Part shown: positions 41,205 to 50,665 of the stretch, one piece after another
Layout of the letters: every line of letters begins with the position of its first letter
Numbering within the stretch: position 1 is the first letter of the stretch
NCBI RefSeq assembly: GCF_023910625.1
Contig: NZ_JAAVVW010000003.1
Coordinates: forward strand, 1,674,001 to 1,738,000
DNA from: Limnohabitans sp.
Lineage (GTDB): Bacteria > Pseudomonadota > Gammaproteobacteria > Burkholderiales > Burkholderiaceae_C
Direction: 5' to 3'
Length of the DNA stretch: 64,000 bases
The notes under the pieces: generated by a model
The model's input: the letters and a program-made list of their open reading frames with translations, nothing else
Told to the model about the DNA's origin: nothing
Database searches by the model: none
Translations under genes and position numbers: made by a program

Positions 41205-42181
41205 GATAAAGCAACTTCTTTTCTGTAAATTCCACGAACTGGTTCTGCGCTGTTGCGCAATGCGCCGAATCAGGGCTTCATGGTCAGATAGATTTTTGCA
41301 GTCATCCACTCCTCATCTTGTTCTGCCAGGATGGCGCTCACCAGTCGCAGGCAGCTCGCTGAATTGGGGAACAAGGTGGCGACCCGTGTTCTACGTTTGA
41401 TCTCCTTGTTCAGGCGCTCCACCCCATTGGTCGTGCGCATGCGCACCCGGTGCTCGGGCGGCAAGCCAAAAACCGCAAAGCCTTCAGCCAAATTCTCTTC
41501 AGCCCACGTTGCCAGTTTGGGGTGCTCTTTACGCCAGCCCTCCAGCGCCAAGCTCAGCAAGCGGTTCGCTTCGTTGACGTCCGGTGCGTTGAAGATCGAA
41601 CGAATCGTGCGCGCCACGGGCGCGCGTTGATCGAGTTTGGAAACATAGCCTTGCGCGTTGTGCTGCAGGTGAAACTGGCATCTCTGCCATGGAACGCCAG
41701 CAAACATGGCTTTGCGTGCCGCCTTCAAGCCCGCATGGTCATCGCTGGCAATGAACTTGACCCCACGTAGGCCGCGCTTGATCAAACTGTCCAGAAACTC
41801 GCGCCAGTGCACTTCAGCCTCGGACAGCGCTACCGATACACCCAACACGCGTCTGTGACCGCTGGCGGTGACGCCCACGGCCACCAATACGGCGCAGTCC
41901 ACCACTTGGCCTGCTTCACGTACGCGCTCATAGCGCGCATCCAGTAGCACGTAGGGTGTCTCCTCCAGCGGGCGGTTGCGCCAGGCTTCAAGTCCGATAT
42001 CCAACTTCTCGGCGCAACGGCTGATCTGGCTCGAGGAGATGCTGACCTCAGGCCCCACCAGCTTTTGCAGCACTTCGATCACCTTGCGGGTGGACACGCC
42101 TTGGACATACATCTCGGCCAGCGCCAGATTGACGGACTGCTCCGAGCGACTACCGCGCTCCAGGGCGCTGGGGTAAAAACC
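41205..42181 (-). mobile_element. Truncated IS256-family insertion sequence
   Basis: A 977-base element with the transposase on the minus strand. Full IS256 elements are about 1300 bases. The transposase starts in mid-protein (FYPSALERGSRSEQSVNLAL), so roughly the first 120 residues and the 5' inverted repeat are gone. The 3' end has 65 bases after the stop. It splits a DUF1016 nuclease gene and is bordered by a 9-base direct repeat. Confidence 0.75.
41270..42178 (-). CDS. IS256-family transposase, N-terminally truncated
   Basis: A mutator-type DDE transposase. LALAEMYVQGVSTRKV precedes LLDARYERVRE (first Asp), FIASDDHAGLKAARKAMF (second Asp) and TTNGVERLNKEIKRRTRV (Glu). All three catalytic acids remain. 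The first methionine is at 42112 (280 residues), but the frame is open to 42178 with conserved sequence, so the N-terminal DNA-binding region is lost. It is probably inactive. Confidence 0.85.
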   Translation of the reverse strand, partial: FYPSALERGSRSEQSVNLALAEMYVQGVSTRKVIEVLQKLVGPEVSISSSQISRCAEKLDIGLEAWRNRPLEETPYVLLDARYERVREAGQVVDCAVLVAVGVTASGHRRVLGVSVALSEAEVHWREFLDSLIKRGLRGVKFIASDDHAGLKAARKAMFAGVPWQRCQFHLQHNAQGYVSKLDQRAPVARTIRSIFNAPDVNEANRLLSLALEGWRKEHPKLATWAEENLAEGFAVFGLPPEHRVRMRTTNGVERLNKEIKRRTRVATLFPNSASCLRLVSAILAEQDEEWMTAKIYLTMKP

Positions 42182-42190
42182 TAAAAATCC
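42182..42190 (+). repeat. Direct repeat at the right edge of the IS256 element
   Basis: Second copy of TAAAAATCC (first at 41196-41204). Confidence 0.6.
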
Positions 42191-42963
42191 TGATCGCCGA
42201 CATCGAGATGGTATTGACGTCCAACGAAGGCAAAGCCCTGCCCCAGCTCAAGCAAAAACTTTTCCAGATGTTCGATGAGGCCGGTTTCCAGTTCGCGCTC
42301 ATGAAAGCCGGACTCCAGCGTCAGAAAGTCAAACAGATAGGGGTCTTTCAGGGTTTGCTGCACCAGGTCTGAATCGGGCAACGGAAGCCGCCTGTCAAAG
42401 TTGGTGGTGGCTCGCCCTTGGCGCTGATGCGCGGCCACTTCGATCTGCATGACCAAAATGTTGCGGCCCCAGCCATTGGCCAGGCAGGCCTGCATGTACC
42501 AATGGCGGGTGGGCAGGTCCTTGACCTTGGCCATGAGCTCGGTGTGGTGCCCCCAGGGAATGGACTGAACCAAGTCAGCCGGGAAAAGTGCCGCAGCCTG
42601 TGGCACTTTTTCCCCGGGATCAATTTGTGCCACAGCTTGTGGCACAAATTCCAAGTAAGGATATTCGCGGTAAAAAGCCAGCATCCGTTTGATGTTGCGC
42701 TCGGAAAAGCCCTTTTCCTCCGGCAATTCGTTGTGCAAATCACGCGCCAAACGCGGAATCACCCCAGCCCCCCAGCCTTCTTGCTGTTGGCGAGCGTGAA
42801 TCAAAGCGCCGATGTCCCAATACAGGCGAATGAGCTCGGCATTGACGGCCAACACAGCCCGCGTTTGCCCATGGCGCACGCGTTGCTTGATGTCGCCGAG
42901 CAGTGAAGCGTAATCAGCGGAGACGAGAGGGGCGGGTTGGTCAGTCATTGAAAACGGCTTCAA
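42182..42963 (-). pseudogene. N-terminal part of a split DUF1016 (PDDEXK) nuclease gene
   Basis: A 260-residue frame with the DUF1016 N-terminal domain (VNAELIRLYWDIGALIHARQ, GWGAGVIPRLARDL, FSERNIKRMLAFYREYP) and the linker ending FVGRQYHLDVGDQDF. It stops at a TAG created at the IS256 junction. The nuclease half lies beyond the element at 40868-41204. The family is often encoded in or beside restriction-modification loci, as here: the helicase-nuclease gene ends 64 bases upstream of its start. Confidence 0.85.
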
Positions 42964-43026
42964 GCAGGCGTGAGTTTGATGAACTTAATACGCACAACGC
43001 ACATGAAAAATGGAGGTGATTTCTTG

Positions 43027-45549
43027 TCAAATTCCTTGAGTAGTAAAAATCTCATCAAGCTGCGGGTTGCTGTTAATCAGCAGCAGCTTTTTGATAGTGG
43101 CGGCCTTGTTGATCTCCAGGCGCACGAAATGATCGCCACCAGCCGAAGACTGCTTGCGGATCAGTTGGATGCGCCCGAATAGCCCGCCGTGCTTTTCCGC
43201 AAACTTCGCCAGACCCACTGCTTTCTCAAAGTTATCGCTAAGACTCGGGTCGTGGGGCTCAAGAATGTCGATGACCAGTTCGCTGCCGACTTTACGCACC
43301 ACGACCAAATCCGGAAACATTGGTCGCACATCACCGCCGGTCTCATACGGAACCTCCAGCGACCACGGCTTACGGTCCAGATTGCGCAACCAGCCGACCA
43401 CTTCAGGCTTAGCCAGTTCTTCCTTCAACACCTCCGCTTCCCAACTGCCCAGCTCGGCACGGAACTGACCGTTCCCTTCCACATAAAGATGGCGCTCCCA
43501 GAGGGGATCGGTCGGCAGTCGCTTGAAGTCGATGGATGCCGGTAATTGCCATGGCACTTCGTTGGGCTTGGCCGTAGCCAGCCGCAACTTCTCGTAGTTG
43601 ATGCGCCGCTGCTCCTTGAGTTTGTAGATGGCCTTCTTGTGCTGATCGTAAAGACCATCGAAGGCTTTCTCTGCCAACGATTCCAGCACTGCCATTTCTG
43701 CCGCGTTGCGCGCCAGGACGATGGCCTCAACCTTGACTTCCAACGCATCCCGATCTGAGTGGGCGCGCCAATACTCCATTTGCAAACCATGGCTAAAGGA
43801 ACGTCCGGCCTCTTCGAACAGCCGATCAATGTCCACGTCCGAGGCATCAATGTGATAGTCCGCAGTCGGCTCAGCTACGCCCGTTCCGTTGTTGACAGCC
43901 AAGGTCCGCAGGCCAACCTGTGTGATCGCTTTGGCCGCCGCATCGAACTGGCCTGTGGCCTTGACAGCTGCGATGCGTCGCCCCATCCACTCAACAATCT
44001 GCTGCTTGGCTTGGCCCCAGACATCGTCATCAATCTCATCGATCGTCAAACTACGAGAGACGGCCATATACCGACGCAACGGACTTTGTGCCCGAGCGGC
44101 ATTCACACGGTAAGTGATCAATTCGTCGAGAGCCGCAAAGATGAACTCGCAGCCCTCACGCCGCTTGAGGACCACCAAATTGCGGCTGGACCCTGTTTCG
44201 GCGGGCGGCACATCTTCCGCGTTGTGAAGCGAAGCCACCACGCTTTCCACGGCCTCTGTATCAAAATAAGGCAAAAACAGATGCACATCGTTGAGCGCGG
44301 CATCCTTTTCGATACGGCGTGCCAGCGGTGTGCGCACCATTCGGCCCAGTAACTGGGCGATGTAGGTGTGATCCTCCGCACGGCGGAACGACATCATCAC
44401 CTCGGCGCGCGGGCAATCCCAGCCGGTGGACAGGCTGGTCTTGAAGAACACCACACCGATGTTTTTGTCCGCGTCAATTCGTGAGGCTTCCACCTTGCGC
44501 ACGCGGCGACCGCCCACGTCTATGTCGCCCGTGTCGTGCATCGCGTGGGCGATTTCGCCTTCCTGCAGGCGACGGCCAATGGCGCTCTCGATCACGGTCA
44601 GCGCCGCGCCGAGATCTGTCTTGGTAAGTTGTCGATCAGACCCGTTTTCGACCTGAACCACCAGCACCGGCCAGATGGTTTGCTCTTTTTCTTCATGGCA
44701 GTACGCGCCCCAGGCGGCCGTCATCTGCCCCCAGCGCCGGGCAGCCTCCTCCAGTAGCGCCATCTCGGCTGTTGTGGCAGATTCCGGGTGGTGGATCAGA
44801 ATGCGGTCTTTCAGCAGACCGGACTTGCGCACTTCTTCTGCGGGAACCGCCACCTTGTGAGTGGTCACGGTGTGCTCGGCATTCGCAATCAAATCCAGGA
44901 ATCGTTTCGGCGTGGCCGACACCCCAATCACCATCGGCATCTTGACCAAGCCGACCTCGGGGTAACCCAACAAGAAGCGCTGCATCAAGGTCTGCGCCGC
45001 CTGCGCCCCCTTACCCGAAGTCATGCCGCGGTGCGCCTCGTCGATCACCACATAAAAGCTGTCGGGAATAGCGCGCGCGGTGTTGGTCAGCGTTTCCCAG
45101 ATCAGATGCGCACGGCCATCGCCACGGTTGGTCAGCGGCTGATTGACGGCCAGCTTCTGCGTGTTGATGAAATAGATGCGCCCGCCATCCAGTCGGGGCG
45201 CGTCAAAATGCGCATCAATGGTGATGAGCTGATTGACCCGGTACACCTTGTCCGACTTGCTCTCGATCTTGAGCTTGGTCTGTTCGTTGAGCTCAGGCAT
45301 GTCCGACACCCACAGGATCACGGCATCCGGTTGCGGCGCCCAATCCAGCGGCCAAGCCAACTGGTCATCGGGCTCATCCAGAATGGCCTCGAACAACGCC
45401 GTCATCATGATGGTCTTGCCGCTGCCCGTAGCGGCCGAGAAGGCCACGACTTGCTGGTTATCCGGCGACACACTCTTACGGGCACTGACCAACGCATCGC
45501 GCAGTTTGCCCAGCGCGTCTTTCTGAAAATCGAACAGCGTGACCTTCAT
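43027..45549 (-). CDS. Type III-like restriction subunit: DEAD/DEAH helicase with C-terminal nuclease-like domain
   Basis: An 840-residue protein. Walker A is ATGSGKT (40-46) and motif II IDEAHRG (169-175); helicase motifs GVSATP and LLGRMVRTP follow. Near the C-terminus FPDLVVVRK is followed by LVIDILEPHD: a PD-x(n)-(D/E)-x pattern in which the usual lysine is replaced by PH. In type III systems Res moves along DNA and cuts after meeting another complex. It is somewhat short for Res (about 900-1000). Its start overlaps the methyltransferase stop by four bases. Confidence 0.85.
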   Translation of the reverse strand: MKVTLFDFQKDALGKLRDALVSARKSVSPDNQQVVAFSAATGSGKTIMMTALFEAILDEPDDQLAWPLDWAPQPDAVILWVSDMPELNEQTKLKIESKSDKVYRVNQLITIDAHFDAPRLDGGRIYFINTQKLAVNQPLTNRGDGRAHLIWETLTNTARAIPDSFYVVIDEAHRGMTSGKGAQAAQTLMQRFLLGYPEVGLVKMPMVIGVSATPKRFLDLIANAEHTVTTHKVAVPAEEVRKSGLLKDRILIHHPESATTAEMALLEEAARRWGQMTAAWGAYCHEEKEQTIWPVLVVQVENGSDRQLTKTDLGAALTVIESAIGRRLQEGEIAHAMHDTGDIDVGGRRVRKVEASRIDADKNIGVVFFKTSLSTGWDCPRAEVMMSFRRAEDHTYIAQLLGRMVRTPLARRIEKDAALNDVHLFLPYFDTEAVESVVASLHNAEDVPPAETGSSRNLVVLKRREGCEFIFAALDELITYRVNAARAQSPLRRYMAVSRSLTIDEIDDDVWGQAKQQIVEWMGRRIAAVKATGQFDAAAKAITQVGLRTLAVNNGTGVAEPTADYHIDASDVDIDRLFEEAGRSFSHGLQMEYWRAHSDRDALEVKVEAIVLARNAAEMAVLESLAEKAFDGLYDQHKKAIYKLKEQRRINYEKLRLATAKPNEVPWQLPASIDFKRLPTDPLWERHLYVEGNGQFRAELGSWEAEVLKEELAKPEVVGWLRNLDRKPWSLEVPYETGGDVRPMFPDLVVVRKVGSELVIDILEPHDPSLSDNFEKAVGLAKFAEKHGGLFGRIQLIRKQSSAGGDHFVRLEINKAATIKKLLLINSNPQLDEIFTTQGI

Positions 45550-48104
45550 GCCCGCGCTCCCTGTGTGTCGGTGTGACCGGCAGCGCGGTCTTGGTTCTTG
45601 TTGATCATGAAATTGAGCAAGTAATCGCGGTACAACTGCACCACCTGCAAGCCGGGGTTTGCCTTGCCCGCCACCTCGCGCACGTCCTGCGCCATGGTTT
45701 TGAAGGATTCATCCGCGTCGGAGACGATGAACACCTGCGACAAGCCGGTGCGCCCATCAAGCGTCTTCAGCAAACGGCCCATGCGGGTTTCATCCAGCAA
45801 CACCACGAAATTGCTGCATTCCGGCGCAAACAGCACCGGCTCCGGCTCGCCGCGCTTCAGCTCGGGTCGCGGACCTACGGCACCAGCCTTCAGCCACAGC
45901 AGCGGCAGGATTTCGTGGAAGGCGCGGCGCAGCGACACGCGTTCGCGCTCCAGAAAATCCAGCTTGAAGTACGTGAGGTTGGAGGCAAAGCCCGCGCTCA
46001 TCGGGCGCTTTTCTTCCTCCTGCACCAGTATCGGCCCGAGCAACTCCACCACCAGAGCCTTCAACTGGTCGAACACGCGCTTGACAGGTGTGACGATATA
46101 GAAGTCGGTGATGTGCTCTTGTCCGTCGAGTGCCTCAAGCCAATCTTCTGCGGCTGCCGGGTCAAACAGCACAGTGGCCTTGTGGTCCTCCGACACGATG
46201 AAGGGGCACGGATCTTTCACCAGCGTCTGCGGCAGGCCGTCGATCAGCGCTACAACCTGCTTTTTCTTTGCAGGGGTATTGAGCTGGGCCGGATCGACAA
46301 AACCGATCTGCGTGAAGCTGCGCGCTTTCTCACGCTCCACGGTTTTGCCGGTCAGGTATTCGCCGGTCAGCAGCGAGCCGTCGTCGCGATGGCCCAGGAT
46401 GGTGTACTTGCTGCGCGGCCAGGTCACCGAACGGCAGATGCCTTGGGCCTCCCACTCGGCATCGCCGGTTTGCAGGCCACGGGCGCCCAGTGCCGCAGCC
46501 TCCTCGGCGGAGACTTCGTTGTTGGTGACCAGGATGCAGCGCCGCTGCCCACCATCGGTGGCGTTGAGCAGGTTGACGGCATTGAGGGTAGTGCCGCTGC
46601 CCGCGAAAAAATCCAGGACGAGTGCTTTTTGATTGTTGCCTAAGATGGTGGAGAGGGTGTCTTTAACGGCATAAAGTGACTTGGGAAACTCAAAAGCTCG
46701 ATTTCCAAGCACTTGCCGAATTAAGCCGGAGCCGTATGTACCGGCGTCGTGCAGAGTACGGTGCCAGACAGTTTTAGCGCGCTTGGGCGCATCCGATTGG
46801 TCTGCGTATTCAAGAACCGCAGGCCCGCCCTCCCACTCATACCCTGTAACAAGCAACTCACCACGCTCGATCTCTGAAATGGGGCCTCTCTTAAGATAGT
46901 TGACTGACCAACTGATTCGATCCTCATCAAAGCGTCCGATCTTCACGAATCCCTTGCGCTTGAGCTCAAGCAACTTGCTGGGCTTCACTTGCCATGTCCC
47001 CAGTGATCCATCTGATCTGATTGGCCATGCCTCTGCCTTAGTCCTGCTCGGATTGAATGCATTGGCTTGTTGACGAGTGAAATCGCCGCGAGTGATTTTT
47101 TCCTCGACAGTCTCCCCCACCCCAAGAATTTCCCCAGTCTCAGGATTGAGAAAAATTGGATAAACAAGCCCAGGACGATTAAACGGCGCTGCGTTGGTAC
47201 CGCGGCGAAGCAAACTTGCCCACGGAGTTTTCTTCTTGGTGCTGGTATCGCTATTCAGAAAATCGGCGGGAGTCGGTACGGCTGATGCTCTACCCAAATA
47301 GACGTAATGTGCATACTCCTCAACACGGGCCAGCCCTTGCTTGGCCACGCCTCGCGCAGTAATAACAATCGTAGCCATCTGACGGTATGCCTCCGGAAAT
47401 TCCCGTTCCAGCAGCATCCCAAGGTGATGTACCTCATGTTCGTCAATCGTGACGATCAGCACGCCGGTGTCCGGCTTGAGTAGCCGCTTGGCCAGCTTTA
47501 GCCGCTTTTCCATGAAGGCGAGCCATTTGCTGTGCCGCCAGCCATCGTTGCCGTCAACGTAGTCGTTGTTGTATTTCCAGTCGCGGGCGCCGGTGTTGTA
47601 GGGTGGGTCGATGTAGATGCAATCCACCTGACCGGCATACAGGTAATCCAGCAGCTGTAACGCGTGGTAGTTGTCGGCCTCGATCAGCGTGTGCCAGGGG
47701 GCATCTGCCGGGCCGTTGGCCACGGAATCTACAGGCACTAGCGCGGGGAAGATCGGCTCGCCAAACTCCCGCACCACCAGCAGTTCATCCACCGGTAACT
47801 GCGCCGGCTCTGCCGCTGCGCGGGTCGGTTCGCTAGGGTGCGTCTCGTTGCTGGGTTTAATGCAGGTGGCCAAGCCCGCGTGGATGGACTTGATTTGCCA
47901 AACATCTTTCAGCGCACCCTGACGGAGACAGACCAAATCGCCTTTACGTGGCTTGGCACCATGCAGCGGCAACAACTCGGGCAGGTGGTCTTCAAACACC
48001 AAGCCAAATTTCTTTTCTCTGGCAGCATTCGCCCATTCGGCAACCAGGCGCTCGCGCAGGCGTGAATCGCTTATTTGAGCGATGAGGTCATGGATAGCAG
48101 ACAA
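45546..48104 (-). CDS. Type III-like DNA adenine methyltransferase (Mod)
   Basis: An 852-residue beta-class N6-adenine methyltransferase. The catalytic motif IV DPPYNTG (166-172) precedes the SAM motif FFAGSGTT (499-506), the beta order used by type III Mod subunits. A long C-terminal region (about 570-852) of unclear role includes NLTYFKLDFLERERVSLRRA. The start is TTG at 48104 with a strong AAAGGAG site six bases upstream. It protects host DNA and gives the restriction complex its specificity; the recognition site cannot be read from sequence. Confidence 0.9.
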   Translation of the reverse strand: MSAIHDLIAQISDSRLRERLVAEWANAAREKKFGLVFEDHLPELLPLHGAKPRKGDLVCLRQGALKDVWQIKSIHAGLATCIKPSNETHPSEPTRAAAEPAQLPVDELLVVREFGEPIFPALVPVDSVANGPADAPWHTLIEADNYHALQLLDYLYAGQVDCIYIDPPYNTGARDWKYNNDYVDGNDGWRHSKWLAFMEKRLKLAKRLLKPDTGVLIVTIDEHEVHHLGMLLEREFPEAYRQMATIVITARGVAKQGLARVEEYAHYVYLGRASAVPTPADFLNSDTSTKKKTPWASLLRRGTNAAPFNRPGLVYPIFLNPETGEILGVGETVEEKITRGDFTRQQANAFNPSRTKAEAWPIRSDGSLGTWQVKPSKLLELKRKGFVKIGRFDEDRISWSVNYLKRGPISEIERGELLVTGYEWEGGPAVLEYADQSDAPKRAKTVWHRTLHDAGTYGSGLIRQVLGNRAFEFPKSLYAVKDTLSTILGNNQKALVLDFFAGSGTTLNAVNLLNATDGGQRRCILVTNNEVSAEEAAALGARGLQTGDAEWEAQGICRSVTWPRSKYTILGHRDDGSLLTGEYLTGKTVEREKARSFTQIGFVDPAQLNTPAKKKQVVALIDGLPQTLVKDPCPFIVSEDHKATVLFDPAAAEDWLEALDGQEHITDFYIVTPVKRVFDQLKALVVELLGPILVQEEEKRPMSAGFASNLTYFKLDFLERERVSLRRAFHEILPLLWLKAGAVGPRPELKRGEPEPVLFAPECSNFVVLLDETRMGRLLKTLDGRTGLSQVFIVSDADESFKTMAQDVREVAGKANPGLQVVQLYRDYLLNFMINKNQDRAAGHTDTQGARA

Positions 48105-48308
48105 GTTTTCTCCTTTGATGCGCCTGATTTTCTAAACGGCAGAACACTCATCGTTTTAACAATTTAGCAATATTGGCATGTATGTAACTGGATCAGTATT
48201 CACTCACAGATCAAGCCAGCAATTTGCCCACTCACGTAACTCGTCCTCGATTGTAGAGATTGAAACACGTTAGGTTTAACGGTTGGCACTACCAGCAAGA
48301 CAGACCAC

Positions 48309-49490
48309 TCACAATTTTCGCCCAGCAGCCCAAGCCAGCACCGCACCCACCACACAACACCCCACCGTGACCAGCGGGGTGAGCTGCCAGCCGCCTGCCC
48401 GCGCTGCTACGGCCGCCACCACGGGCGGCCCCACAAACTGGCCCAGCGCCGACAACTGCTGCACCCAGCCCACAGTGGTGGCCACTTGTTGCTCGCCCGG
48501 GGCCATACGCACCGCCAGGCTGAACAGCGTGCCCGGCACCAAACCACCCATGCCCGAGAACAACAGCACCCCGGCATAACGCAACCAGGGCTGGCCTTCG
48601 GTAAAGGCGGCAAATGCCACCGTGCTGCCCAGCGCCATCGCGCCAAAGCCCAGCCACAGCGTGCTGCGGGGAGCCCAGCCGCGCTGCAGCAAGCGGCCCG
48701 AAGCCATATTGCCCACGATGTTGACGGCCGCCGCCAAGGCTGTGAGCACGCCCAGCAGCGCACCGCTCACGCCTGCAGCGGAGTAAATGGACGGCAAGAA
48801 ACCCACCACTGCCAGCCACTGGCCCGAATACATGCCAAAGGTGAGGGCCACAAGCCAAGGGCCACGGGCGCTCAAGGTACGGTGCAGGCGCTGCCAGGCG
48901 CCAAGCCCCGCTGCGGCGGTGAGGGCCATGGGATCGGCGGGCACGCTGCGCCACAACCACGCGGCCATGGCCAGCGACACGGCGGCAAACAACCACCACC
49001 AAGCGCCCCAGCCCCAGACGGGGATGAACAGCGGCCCAGCCAGCAAAGCCAGCGCCGTTCCGGTGGGCATGTACGCGCCCCACACGCCCAGCATGCCGGG
49101 CAGTTGCGCAGGCGGCACCAGGCGGCGAATCAAGGCCGGTGCAGGCAAAGCCACCAACAAAAAGCCTAGGCCTTCGAGGGCCCGCAGCGCCAGCAAGGCG
49201 GCAACCGAAGTGGCGCAAGCGCCCAAACCACTGGCCAGCGTCAGCAGGCACAGGCCGCGCACCATGCTGCGCCGCAGGCCCATGCCGTCGGCCAGCAGGC
49301 CCATGAACACCGCCAGACTCATGCCAGCGATTTGCACCATGGACAAGAGGAAACCGGACTGCACCAGCGTCAGGCCCAGCTCGGCCTGCAGGGCGGGCAA
49401 GGCGGGCGGCAGTTTGCCCACCTGCAAGGCCGCCACACCCCCGGCCAGCACGACGATCCAAGCGGCGCGTTGAGCTGGCAAAGAACTCAC
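48309..49490 (-). CDS. MFS transporter
   Basis: A 393-residue protein with about 12 hydrophobic spans and the MFS loop motif GLLADGMGLRRS between spans 2 and 3. It resembles the CynX/NimT-type or drug-efflux branch. The substrate is unknown. The stop codon of dgt overlaps its start, so the two may be co-transcribed. The 204-base gap on its left carries the upstream region of the methyltransferase gene. Confidence 0.85.
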   Translation of the reverse strand: MSSLPAQRAAWIVVLAGGVAALQVGKLPPALPALQAELGLTLVQSGFLLSMVQIAGMSLAVFMGLLADGMGLRRSMVRGLCLLTLASGLGACATSVAALLALRALEGLGFLLVALPAPALIRRLVPPAQLPGMLGVWGAYMPTGTALALLAGPLFIPVWGWGAWWWLFAAVSLAMAAWLWRSVPADPMALTAAAGLGAWQRLHRTLSARGPWLVALTFGMYSGQWLAVVGFLPSIYSAAGVSGALLGVLTALAAAVNIVGNMASGRLLQRGWAPRSTLWLGFGAMALGSTVAFAAFTEGQPWLRYAGVLLFSGMGGLVPGTLFSLAVRMAPGEQQVATTVGWVQQLSALGQFVGPPVVAAVAARAGGWQLTPLVTVGCCVVGAVLAWAAGRKL

Positions 49491-50665
49491 AGCAACTTGC
49501 GCCCCGTCAGGCGCTCATGTTCACGCAGGGCAAAGCGGTCGGTCATGCCGGCAATGTAGTCGGCCACCGAGCGGTGCAGGTTGGCGTTGGCGGCGAAGTC
49601 GGCGGGCATTTCCGCTGGTTGACTCACGTAGGCAGCAAACAACTCGCGCACCACCTGCTGCGCCTGCCCGGTGGTGTGCATGACTTGCGGGTGGCGGTAG
49701 AGCTGAGCGAACAAAAACTTTTTGAGTTCGCTGCTGCGTGTTTTCATCCCAGAGCTGAAAGCCACCAACGGCCCGGCCAAACGGGCTTCGGCCAGCGTGA
49801 GCACACCCGCCTGAGCCACAGCCTGCCGCGTGGTGTCGATCACGTCGTACACCTGGTCGCTCAGCATGCGGCGGATGGTTTCGTACAGAACGCGTCGGGG
49901 CTTTTCAGACAAATACGGATACTCGTCTAACGTCTGCTGGTGGTAGTGCGCAAACAGTTCCACCTGCAGCAGTTGTTCAATGCCGATCAGACCCGAGCGC
50001 ACACCGTCGTCGATGTCGTGCGCGTTGTAGGCAATGGCGTCGGCCAGGTTGCACAGCTGCGCCTCCAGGCTGGGTTGGGTGCGGTCGATGAAACGCCGCC
50101 CCACGCCTCCAGGTTCCGTCTGCTCCAGATGCTCGGCATTGGCCCGCGAGCAGTGTTTGAGCACACCTTCGCGGGTTTCAAAGCTCAGGTTCAGTCCGTC
50201 AAACGAGGGGTAGCGTTCTTCGAGTTGGTCGACCACACGCAGGCTTTGCAGGTTGTGCTCAAAGCCGCCGTGCTCGGCCATGCACTCATTCAACGTGTCC
50301 TGCCCGGCGTGTCCGAAAGGCGTGTGGCCCAGGTCGTGCGCCAGCGCAATGGCTTCCACCAAATCCTCGTTCAGGCCCAAGGCCCTTGCAATCGAACGGC
50401 CCAACTGCGCGACTTCGAGCGAGTGCGTCAGCCGCGTGCGGAACAAATCGCCCTCGTGGTTCAGAAAGACTTGCGTTTTGTAAACCAGCCGTCTGAATGC
50501 GGTGGAGTGCACGATGCGGTCGCGGTCACGTTGAAAAGCATTGCGCGTGGGCGCTGGGGCTTCAGCAAACCGTCGCCCCCGGGTTTGCGCCGGGTCGCAG
50601 GCCAAGGCAGACAGGCTGGACTGCGAACCGATCGAGGACGCAAGGGACTCGGCGTACATGGCCAT
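49487..50665 (-). CDS. dgt: Deoxyguanosinetriphosphate triphosphohydrolase-like protein
   Basis: A 392-residue HD-domain enzyme. The metal motif is in TRLTHSLEVAQLGRSIAR (His) and ALAHDLGHTPFGHAG (His-Asp), with the final Asp in LADAIAYNAHDIDDG. It releases triphosphate from dNTPs. ATG at 50665 overlaps the aroB stop (TGATG). A TTG three bases earlier is also possible. The aroB-dgt pair is common in betaproteobacteria. Confidence 0.93.
   Translation of the reverse strand: MAMYAESLASSIGSQSSLSALACDPAQTRGRRFAEAPAPTRNAFQRDRDRIVHSTAFRRLVYKTQVFLNHEGDLFRTRLTHSLEVAQLGRSIARALGLNEDLVEAIALAHDLGHTPFGHAGQDTLNECMAEHGGFEHNLQSLRVVDQLEERYPSFDGLNLSFETREGVLKHCSRANAEHLEQTEPGGVGRRFIDRTQPSLEAQLCNLADAIAYNAHDIDDGVRSGLIGIEQLLQVELFAHYHQQTLDEYPYLSEKPRRVLYETIRRMLSDQVYDVIDTTRQAVAQAGVLTLAEARLAGPLVAFSSGMKTRSSELKKFLFAQLYRHPQVMHTTGQAQQVVRELFAAYVSQPAEMPADFAANANLHRSVADYIAGMTDRFALREHERLTGRKLL

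Noticed and set aside
48309-49461. Second long minus-strand frame (390 codons) over the MFS gene
   Set aside because: It is rich in Gly, Arg and Ala with no hydrophobic spans. The other frame gives a regular 12-span transporter.
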